Shown here: positions 42,689 through 49,108 of the stretch, one piece after another
Numbering within the stretch: position 1 is the first letter of the stretch
Layout of the letters: every line of letters starts with the position of its first letter
Assembly: GCA_017445205.1 (NCBI GenBank)
Contig: JAFSUP010000088.1
Coordinates: forward strand, 1-49,208
Length of the DNA stretch: 49,208 bases
Direction: 5' to 3'
Origin: Synergistaceae bacterium
Lineage (GTDB): Bacteria; Synergistota; Synergistia; Synergistales; Aminobacteriaceae
Made by a program: the position numbers and the translations under genes
The notes under the pieces: generated by a model
What the model was told of the DNA's origin: nothing
Databases searched by the model: none
The model's input: only the letters and a program-made list of their open reading frames with translations

Positions 42689-42991
42689 TTAATGAGAATG
42701 AAAGCCGATTAATTCGCGCCCGCAAAAAATTTCTATGCCTGTGCCAGCGGGGCTCCCGCCTTCTAAATCGTTGTCGGATTTTATGCCGCTCCTGATATAC
42801 TCTGCGACTTCCTTCAAATTACAGCGATGTTTAGAGTGTCGCGAGAAAATCTATTTTGCATCAGCGCGAGGTCATTAGCGAGTTTTCGTAGTATGTTCAT
42901 TGGCCATGAACATGAATCTAAAATTTCAGACAAGCCCACGAAATTTGAAGCTATAGAATCGTCATTGAGGATTGCTTTTTAGACATTGTAA
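42689..42991 (-). pseudogene. Decayed reading frame (frameshifted remnant) in the 428-bp gap before pfk
   Basis: On the - strand two overlapping open stretches look protein-like. One reads from about 42983 (AILNDDSIASNFVGLSE ... LALMQNRFSR). The other, shifted by one base near 42845, continues FSRHSKHRCNLKEVAEYIR and ends ELIGFHSH at TAA 42689-42691. Both share FSR, so one indel would join them. A further missing A in the A5 run near 42979 would link an ATG (MSKK...) to the first stretch. I do not recognise the family. The rest of the gap holds a weak heptamer pair (42652-42667) and the pfk promoter. Confidence 0.4.
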
Positions 42992-43009
42992 CATGAAACA
43001 CGCTATAAT
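42980..43009 (+). promoter_or_regulatory. pfk promoter (TAGACA, 18 bp, TATAAT)
   Basis: TAGACA (42980-42985) matches TTGACA in five of six bases and is followed after 18 bp by a perfect TATAAT (43004-43009). The start TTG at 43048 follows with GGGAGG as SD. This is the best sigma-70-type promoter in the window. Confidence 0.7.
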
Positions 43010-43047
43010 AATTTTTATCCAAAAAACAAACAAGGGAGGCTTTTAAT

Positions 43048-44049
43048 TTGGAAAACACAGAAAAGAAAATCAAACGAATTGGAGTCTTGACCAGTGGCGG
43101 AGATTCGCCCGGCATGAACGCGGTCGTCCGTGCGGTTGCAAGAACAGCGATGTATTATGGAATTGAATGCATAGGAATTCGTCGCGGCTATTCGGGATTA
43201 ATCAACAGCGATTTTGTGATTCTTACTGCGGACATGGTGCGTCATATTCTGGGACGTGGCGGCACAATTTTATACACAGCTCGAAGCGATGAGTTTTTGA
43301 CAGAGAAGGGCCGCGAGAAAGCTCTTGGGACTTGCAAAATGCTTGGACTTGATGGCATTGTGGCTGTCGGCGGCGATGGAACGTTCAAAGGCGCATTGGA
43401 ACTTTCAAGACTAGGTGTGCCAGTCATGGGAATCCCTGCGACGATTGATAATGACATCGGCTGCTCAAACTATACAATCGGCTTCGACTCTGCTTGTAAC
43501 ACTGCTATCGAATGTATAGACAAATTGCGCGACACAATGCAATCTCACGAGCGTTGCTCTGTCGTTGAAGTCATGGGCCGCCACGCAGGATTTTTGGCTC
43601 TTTATGTCGGAATCGCGGTTGGAGCTACGTCAGTTTTAATTCCGGAACACGAACTTGATTTTGAACATGACGTCGTCGAACGCATTCAGAACGCAAGACT
43701 AGCTGGAGCTACGCATTTCATGATAGTTGTAGCTGAAGGAGTTGGCAGCGCGTTTGACATTGCCGCAAAAATCAAAGAGTCCGTAGGCATTGACCCGCGT
43801 GTTACAGTTTTGGGGCATATCCAGCGAGGTGGAGCACCGACTGGCCGCGACCGTGAGACAGCGACAAGAATGGGATATTACGCAGTCAGAGCATTTGCTG
43901 AAGGACGTTCAGGGAGTGTCATAGCGACGCGCGAAGGCGGGATTGTAGAAATTCCAATCGAAGAGGCTCTAGCGATGAAGAAACATCTTCAGATGGACAG
44001 ATACGAAATTCTCGAAGCGATTGCCGCGTCAGGAACTTTACACAAATAA
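43048..44049 (+). CDS. pfkA: 6-phosphofructokinase (ATP type)
   Basis: A 333-aa PfkA-family enzyme that phosphorylates fructose-6-phosphate in glycolysis. Motifs: TSGGDSPGMNAVVRAV (ATP loop), VGGDGTFKGA (Gly where PPi-dependent enzymes have Asp), PATIDNDI (Ala rather than the Lys of PPi enzymes), SVVEVMGRHAGFLAL and LGHIQRGGAPTGRDR. These residues favour ATP as donor. Start is TTG with GGGAGG 8 nt upstream. It has its own promoter (42980-43009) and terminator (44057-44086), so it is a single-gene unit. Confidence 0.95.
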   Translation: MENTEKKIKRIGVLTSGGDSPGMNAVVRAVARTAMYYGIECIGIRRGYSGLINSDFVILTADMVRHILGRGGTILYTARSDEFLTEKGREKALGTCKMLGLDGIVAVGGDGTFKGALELSRLGVPVMGIPATIDNDIGCSNYTIGFDSACNTAIECIDKLRDTMQSHERCSVVEVMGRHAGFLALYVGIAVGATSVLIPEHELDFEHDVVERIQNARLAGATHFMIVVAEGVGSAFDIAAKIKESVGIDPRVTVLGHIQRGGAPTGRDRETATRMGYYAVRAFAEGRSGSVIATREGGIVEIPIEEALAMKKHLQMDRYEILEAIAASGTLHK

Positions 44050-44056
44050 TCACAAG

Positions 44057-44086
44057 CCCGGTTCTTAAAAGGCCGGGAATTTTTTT
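44057..44086 (+). terminator. Intrinsic terminator after pfk
   Basis: CCCGG (44057-44061) pairs with CCGGG (44073-44077), possibly extended by CTT/AAG inside the loop, then AATTTTTTT. It begins 8 bp after the stop. Confidence 0.88.
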
Positions 44087-44093
44087 GCCCGTA

Positions 44094-44102
44094 TGCTAAA
44101 AT
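44094..44102 (+). promoter_or_regulatory. Extended -10 element (TGCTAAAAT) of typA
   Basis: TG-C-TAAAAT lies 42 bp before the typA ATG, right after the pfk terminator. The -35 region is T-rich and poor. Confidence 0.4.
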
Positions 44103-44143
44103 TCTAAAGTTTTACAAAAATTTTTTTTTAGGACTGAGATTTT

Positions 44144-46030
44144 ATGCAATCACAAAACGCAAAGAATATTCGTAACTTAGCAATCGTTGCGCATATTGAC
44201 CACGGCAAAACTACATTAATAGATTCAATCTTTCGTGCTGCTCAAACTTTCGCGGCGCACACTCAAGTCGCCGAGCGCGTCATGGATAACAATCCTTTAG
44301 AGCGTGAACGCGGCATTACAATTCGTTCAAAACCCTGTACAGTCGAATGGAAAGGTTACTTAATAAATATCATAGACACACCCGGCCACGCTGATTTTTC
44401 CGGCGAAGTCGAAAGAATTTTATCAACCGTCGATAGCGTAATTTTAATCGTTGACGCTAACGAAGGCCCAATGCCTCAAACTCGTTACGTTTTGCAACAC
44501 GCTCTTTCAATCGGCATGAAGCCGTTAGTGTTCATCAACAAGGTTGACCGCGAAGGCGCAGACCCCGACAGAGCATTAAATCAGACTTTCGATTTATTTT
44601 TTGAACTTGGAGCCAGCGACGAGCAAGCCGACTTCCCCGTCTTATATGGTTCCGGCTTAAACGGTTGGGCCGTCAAAGACTTGAAAGACCCGCGCCGCGA
44701 TAACATGGACGATTTATTTCAAGCGATTATTGACTACGTGCCCGCGCCCCTCGTTGATCCCGATAAACCGTTCTTGATGCAAGTTAGTACGCTTGCATGG
44801 AACGAATATGTCGGCCGAATTGGTTGCGGCAAAATTTTGCAAGGCCATATTAAAAAGTCCGAGCCATTCACGCGAGTTTCTACAAAATGGAACTCACAAG
44901 ACCACACTGGCGACGATTGGACAATCACGGGTAAAGAGAATGCAAAAGTCGCTCAATTATGGGTAACGAGAGGCCTTGACCGCGTTGAGGTTGATGAAGT
45001 CAGCGCAGGCGATATTGTATGGTTGACGGGGCCGAATGAAATTGATATTGGCGATACTTTTTGCGCCGAAGAGATTTCGGACTCACCATTGAAGCCGCTT
45101 TCAATCGAAGAGCCTACGGTGTCGATGTTCTTTTTAGTAAATTCTGGGCCGTTCGCAGGACGTGAAGGACAAGCTGTAACATTGCGACAGTTAAAGGCTC
45201 GTTTACAAAGAGAAATGCACGTCAACGTCTCGCTTCGTATGGAAGATTTAGGCAGGCCTGACGGTGTAAAAATTTCCGGGCGTGGTGAATTACAGCTTGG
45301 TATTTTAATTGAAGAGATGCGCCGCGAAGGTATGGAATTTTGTGTCTCAAAGCCGGAAGTCATCATTGAATACAAAGATGGCGTTAAGTGCGAACCTTAC
45401 GAACTTGTTACTATTGACGTACCTGAAGAGTATCAAGGAATTGTATTTGAAAAAATGTCGCGTCGTAAAGGCAAAGTCATGAACATTGATAACCCCGATC
45501 GAGGTTTGTTAAGAATAGAAATTGAAATTCCGACTCGCGGCCTTATTGGTTATCGCGGAGAATTTTTGACGGACACTCGCGGACTTGGCATTATGTCAAA
45601 CTGTTTCAGCGGTTATAAAGAATGGGCAGGCGATTTAATCACACGCAATCGAGGCTCTCTCGTCAGTGTTGATACAGGAGAAGCGACTGCTTACCAACTT
45701 GAAAACTTGCAAGATAGAGGAGTTTTATTTATATCACCGCTTGAACAAGTTTACAGCGGAATGATTATCGGAGAGAACTCACGCCCCGGCGATATTCCTT
45801 GCAATCCCACAAAGAAGAAACAACAAACTAACCACAGAAGCGCAACGAAAGAGCTAACAACAAAATTAGATGTTCCGCGCCGAATGTCATTGGAAAAAGC
45901 AATGGAATGGATCGAAACTGATGAGCTTGTCGAAGTAACTCCGCAGTCTATCAGACTCCGTAAAGCAATTCTTGACGAACTCGAACGCCGCAAAGCACAA
46001 CGACGAACTCCCGCTAATAGTGAGGAGTGA
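44144..46030 (+). CDS. typA: Ribosome-associated GTPase TypA/BipA
   Basis: A 628-aa translational GTPase. G1 is AHIDHGKTTLIDS, the switch region has NPLERERGITIRS, G3 is IIDTPGHADF and G4 is INKVDRE. The BipA-specific C-terminal part has RGLIGYRGEFLTDTRGLGIM and GMIIGENSRPGDI. TypA acts in 50S subunit assembly at low temperature and under stress. It is slightly longer than typical (about 610). The last codons (SEE) and the TGA stop are coded by heptamer locus J. No strong SD precedes the ATG (GGACTGAG). Confidence 0.97.
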   Translation: MQSQNAKNIRNLAIVAHIDHGKTTLIDSIFRAAQTFAAHTQVAERVMDNNPLERERGITIRSKPCTVEWKGYLINIIDTPGHADFSGEVERILSTVDSVILIVDANEGPMPQTRYVLQHALSIGMKPLVFINKVDREGADPDRALNQTFDLFFELGASDEQADFPVLYGSGLNGWAVKDLKDPRRDNMDDLFQAIIDYVPAPLVDPDKPFLMQVSTLAWNEYVGRIGCGKILQGHIKKSEPFTRVSTKWNSQDHTGDDWTITGKENAKVAQLWVTRGLDRVEVDEVSAGDIVWLTGPNEIDIGDTFCAEEISDSPLKPLSIEEPTVSMFFLVNSGPFAGREGQAVTLRQLKARLQREMHVNVSLRMEDLGRPDGVKISGRGELQLGILIEEMRREGMEFCVSKPEVIIEYKDGVKCEPYELVTIDVPEEYQGIVFEKMSRRKGKVMNIDNPDRGLLRIEIEIPTRGLIGYRGEFLTDTRGLGIMSNCFSGYKEWAGDLITRNRGSLVSVDTGEATAYQLENLQDRGVLFISPLEQVYSGMIIGENSRPGDIPCNPTKKKQQTNHRSATKELTTKLDVPRRMSLEKAMEWIETDELVEVTPQSIRLRKAILDELERRKAQRRTPANSEE

Positions 46031-46051
46031 GGAATTAGGACTCTAGGAATG
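46019..46051 (+). repeat. Heptamer repeat locus J (4 units): typA stop and SD/start of the WG gene
   Basis: Units TGAGGAG (46021-46027), TGAGGAA (46028-46034), TTAGGAC (46035-46041) and TCTAGGAA (46042-46049). The TGA at 46028-46030 ends typA. Purine-rich AGGA units precede the ATG at 46049 of the next gene. The repeat is the entire junction. Confidence 0.9.
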
Positions 46052-46981
46052 AAAAAAATTTTTGTATTAATCTCGTTTGTATTTTTATTTTTTGTTGCAA
46101 CGAGCGAAGCGGCTGTAACGGGGCCGGTGTTCTTCGCTATTCAGCCGCAATATCAAGACGCAAGAGATTTTCATGAAGGACTCGCCGCCGTTAAACAAAA
46201 CGACCGTTGGGGCTATATTGATTATCTTGGACGTATTGCAGTGCCGATCATTTACAGAATCCCTGAAGCTGGAGATTTTTCTGAAGGCTTTGCATTCGTT
46301 GGAGACCATTATATCGACATCGAAGGCGTGGCAGCCTTCACACTTGTTGACGAAGACACCGACGAACGAATCGAAAAATTTTTTACAAACGGCTTACCAT
46401 TCTCGCAGGGACTTGCGGCTGTTCAAAGTGGCGGCGAATGGGGTTATATAGACTTAGCCGGGAATTATGTAATCGCTCCATCGTTCAGGCGGGCCGGGTC
46501 CTTCAAAGAAGATTTAGCGCCGGTTATGGCTCGCGACGGCCTCTGGGGATATATTGACGTGCGCGGAAATTATGTAATCGAACCAAAATTTTTGCGTGCA
46601 TTTGAATTTAACGAAGGCTTAGCGCGTGTGAACATCAAAGGCCGCTGGGGATTTATAAACAAAGAAGGCAAAGTTGTAATCAAAGCGTCATACTATGAAG
46701 CCGGAGATTTTAATTTCGGACTCGCTCCCGTAAGGACACGAAGAAGCTATCGCGGCTGGGGATTCATAAGCACAAGAAATAAATTTTCTATTCCACGCTG
46801 GTTTAATAATCTTAGAAATTTTGGTGATGGGATCGCTCCTGCGGCGGCTGATGCTCGCTGGGGATTTGTAAACGTCAGAGGCGAATGGGAAATTTCTCCG
46901 CAGTTTGAAGACGCTCGTTCATTCAGTGAAGGACTCGCGGCCGTTAAAGTAGAGAATCAGTGGGGATTCATACGGCAATAA
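46049..46981 (+). CDS. Exported WG-repeat protein
   Basis: A 310-aa protein with a signal peptide (1-21, ending ATSEA-AV). The rest is a series of about seven WG beta-propeller-like repeats: 'F.EGLA.V...RWGYID..G...I...Y..A..F' recurs with WGYID, WGFIN and WGFV variants. WG repeats occur in surface proteins and are thought to bind ligands; nothing more specific can be read. It shares its start region with repeat locus J and ends 8 bp before the G-quadruplex hairpin. Confidence 0.9.
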   Translation: MKKIFVLISFVFLFFVATSEAAVTGPVFFAIQPQYQDARDFHEGLAAVKQNDRWGYIDYLGRIAVPIIYRIPEAGDFSEGFAFVGDHYIDIEGVAAFTLVDEDTDERIEKFFTNGLPFSQGLAAVQSGGEWGYIDLAGNYVIAPSFRRAGSFKEDLAPVMARDGLWGYIDVRGNYVIEPKFLRAFEFNEGLARVNIKGRWGFINKEGKVVIKASYYEAGDFNFGLAPVRTRRSYRGWGFISTRNKFSIPRWFNNLRNFGDGIAPAAADARWGFVNVRGEWEISPQFEDARSFSEGLAAVKVENQWGFIRQ

Positions 46982-46988
46982 ATTTTTC

Positions 46989-47020
46989 CCGCGCGCTCCC
47001 ACCCGCCCACCCGCGCGCGG
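46989..47020 (-). other. G-quadruplex motif in the loop of a perfect 8-bp GC stem
   Basis: On the - strand the loop reads GGGTGGGCGGGTGGG (47012-46998), four G3 tracts with single-base loops, a canonical highly stable quadruplex motif. It is flanked by CCGCGCGC (46989-46996) and GCGCGCGG (47013-47020), which pair perfectly. It starts directly after the stop codon of the - strand gene (47021-47023) and 8 bp from the stop of the WG gene. No T-run follows on either strand, so it is not an ordinary intrinsic terminator. The 33-bp island is almost all G/C, unlike the surrounding DNA. Confidence 0.85.
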
Positions 47021-48970
47021 CTATTGTTCACTCTCAAACATGTCCGGATATAACGGAATCCAAGCTCTTGATTGAATTAATCCCGCATCTAAATACATAG
47101 CCAACATTGAACGCCCCGGATAACCTGACGAAGATAATTCTAAAGGCAACGGAATTTGAATTTGTAAGTGTGTCATCTTCACGGGCAAATCTATCGTGTT
47201 CGCTATCGAGTAAATCGTTCGGCCTCCCGTGAACGCGCTCGCCCTCTTTAATCCAAGCGACGGAACATCACGCGCGTAAATATCAAGCTCAAGGCCATTC
47301 AAGACACAAAATTTTAACAATCTCAATAAATCTTCTGTGCTCATTGAAATCGAAGCATCTACGATTATGTTCGTGAGTGTGTCTTTATGAAGAAGCCAAA
47401 ATGACGCAAGCACGGCTTGAATATCTAAACCTGAATTAATTTGCGTCGGCCTAACGTTCAACGGGAAAGCTTGATTTCGTGGCATCGGGCCATGAATTAA
47501 AAGTGCGTCGAACTTACGCGGCCTTTGCCACATGACGTTGCAGCGCATGTTGCGTTCGTTCCAGACCGATTGCGCTATAACTCGCGTATTGTGGGAATAA
47601 TTTATGAATGGCGTTATCAATGTTGCGTCAAGAACGAAACTTTCATTATTTTCTGTGTTAGTCGCCATGACGGGATTATAAATGCTCAAGAAGCCCGGAA
47701 CGTCTTCGCGCGAAGGGATCATTATCGCCTTAAAAATTCTCGACGCTCCTATGTCTATCCAATTTATGTCGCCGTAAGCCGAATGAAAGAACGACCAGAT
47801 ATTTTCCATACCTGAATACAGCGCGCCCGAATGTTTATTTGCGTAAGTGCGTGTTCCAAAGTCTATCGTGTAATCAAAAATTTCTCCGTTTTCCGTCAAA
47901 ACGAATAAATCTCCGAACGAAGTCCAAATTAAATCACGCGGCTTTGAAATTCCTCGAATGTCAAAAAATTCGCGGCTTATCGCATTCAAAATATAAATTC
48001 TGTCGTTGGCTCTGTCTGCAACTGCCAGCCAATCCGCATAGCCTTCAATGGCCACGGGTTCAAATAATAAATCTCCAATCCCGAGCGGCGGTCGCCAAGT
48101 TCTCATTCGCAAGTCCGGCATGAAAGTATAAAACGCTATGTTTCGTTCGGCAGGGTCAGCGACAGCAAATAAATTTTCTGAAATCATTTCCGCATCTGTT
48201 ATAACCATAGATGGCAGTGTCGCAATATATTCTGAATTATCGTCGGAAGTCAGTCTTGTGTCGTTGCTCGCGTCAATGTTCTTGAGCAAATATAAATCGC
48301 CGTTGCTCGAAAAAACTCTAAAAGTTCCGTCCCCGAGTGGCAATGCTACAACAGGAGCAGGAATATCAATCGCGCGAAGCATAGGCCCGATCGCGAATGC
48401 CCCAGCCACAATTCCTCTTGAGCCAGTGTGAATATAAATTCTGTCGCCGAATGTGTCAGGTATGCTTACGATGCTGCCAAGCGTGCTGACTTTTCCAAGT
48501 CCTTTAATGCTGAATGGGCGAGTGTAACCTGTGTCCCATTCTGTTTGAACGGTAGTTTCGGCGTAACGCCAGCTTATCGGCACGGGTGCTGTGCCTAAGA
48601 CGGTGCGCAAAACTCTATCTTGTTCATCAAAATAATTTTGGATTCGTGGCGCGGAGTTGTCCATCGGTCGGACTTCAAGATAACTTTTTATTGAAGACAT
48701 TGCGCCCTCTGTGTCGCCCATGCGGTTGAGATTTAACGCGCTCAATAAATAATAATCTACCATGTAAGTGTTCTCGCCGATTGCGTAGTCAAGATACGTT
48801 TGAGCTTCTCTATAATCGCGGCGCATAAAATGGACGTAAGCATTATTAAAATATCGTTCGGCTTCGTCGAGATTCACGCGAGGAATTTCAGCGGCGCTTA
48901 TAAAGCAAGTAGGAATTAGAAAGTAGGAAGTAGGAAGTAAAAATAAAATCTTAAATAAAAATCGTCGCAT
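47021..48970 (-). CDS. Exported TPR / beta-propeller / degenerate VWA protein
   Basis: A 649-aa protein. The signal peptide spans residues 1-27 (MRRFLFKILFLL... ISAA-E), and its middle (LPTSYFLIPT) is coded by heptamer locus G. Residues ~32-120 are TPR-like (YFNNAYVHFMRRDYREAQTYLDYAI). About 170-470 looks like an NHL/YVTN-type propeller (VFSSNGDLYLLKN, LFAVADPAERNIAFY, LAVADRANDRIYILN, DLFVLTENGEIF). The C-terminal region contains IIVDASISMS, a D-x-S-x-S like the MIDAS of VWA domains, and may be a diverged VWA. It is probably periplasmic or surface exposed. SD AAGGAG lies 8 nt before the ATG, immediately next to the IS605-type right end. Confidence 0.75.
   Translation of the reverse strand: MRRFLFKILFLLPTSYFLIPTCFISAAEIPRVNLDEAERYFNNAYVHFMRRDYREAQTYLDYAIGENTYMVDYYLLSALNLNRMGDTEGAMSSIKSYLEVRPMDNSAPRIQNYFDEQDRVLRTVLGTAPVPISWRYAETTVQTEWDTGYTRPFSIKGLGKVSTLGSIVSIPDTFGDRIYIHTGSRGIVAGAFAIGPMLRAIDIPAPVVALPLGDGTFRVFSSNGDLYLLKNIDASNDTRLTSDDNSEYIATLPSMVITDAEMISENLFAVADPAERNIAFYTFMPDLRMRTWRPPLGIGDLLFEPVAIEGYADWLAVADRANDRIYILNAISREFFDIRGISKPRDLIWTSFGDLFVLTENGEIFDYTIDFGTRTYANKHSGALYSGMENIWSFFHSAYGDINWIDIGASRIFKAIMIPSREDVPGFLSIYNPVMATNTENNESFVLDATLITPFINYSHNTRVIAQSVWNERNMRCNVMWQRPRKFDALLIHGPMPRNQAFPLNVRPTQINSGLDIQAVLASFWLLHKDTLTNIIVDASISMSTEDLLRLLKFCVLNGLELDIYARDVPSLGLKRASAFTGGRTIYSIANTIDLPVKMTHLQIQIPLPLELSSSGYPGRSMLAMYLDAGLIQSRAWIPLYPDMFESEQ
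48906..48939 (+). repeat. Heptamer repeat locus G (4 units) inside a signal peptide coding region
   Basis: CAAGTAGGAATTAGAAAGTA continues to four 7-bp units (48909-48936) on the + strand. The gene is on the - strand, so the coding strand carries TTCCTAC-type units, which have no stop in this frame and give LPTSYFLIPT within the signal peptide h-region. Confidence 0.9.
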
Positions 48971-48988
48971 TAAAAATCTCCTTATAAT

Positions 48989-49022
48989 CGTGAAGCCTCA
49001 CACGACTAAAGTCGCGTGCTTC
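48989..49022 (-). mobile_element. Right end (subterminal hairpin) of an IS200/IS605-family element
   Basis: The imperfect palindrome has outer arms GAAGC (48992-48996) and GCTTC (49018-49022) and inner arms CGACT (49003-49007) and AGTCG (49010-49014). It matches the 'GAAGC..ACGACTTTAGTCG...GCTTCAC' hairpin seen at right ends of IS605/IS1341-type elements. The element would end near 48989, reading ...GGCTTCAC on the - strand. The left end is outside the window. Confidence 0.65.
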
Positions 49023-49108
49023 CAGCTGTTTTAATAAGCCGGACTGCCTGTCTGTCATTCGGTCTATTCTCAGTACACAAAAGCGAACTCCTGATAACCG
49101 CAAGAAGA
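49023..49108 (-). ncRNA. Candidate omega-RNA (reRNA) scaffold between tnpB stop and right end
   Basis: In IS605-type elements the RNA that guides TnpB comes from the tnpB 3' end plus the region up to the right end; its guide is the flanking host DNA. This 86-bp segment plus the hairpin occupies that position. The corresponding guide would be GATTATAAGGAGATTTTTAA (- strand, 48989-48970). No expression evidence can be seen. Confidence 0.4.

Noticed and set aside
869..48939. CRISPR array made by the heptamer repeats
   Set aside because: Units are 7 bp and contiguous, with no unique spacers of regular size, and no cas genes are present.
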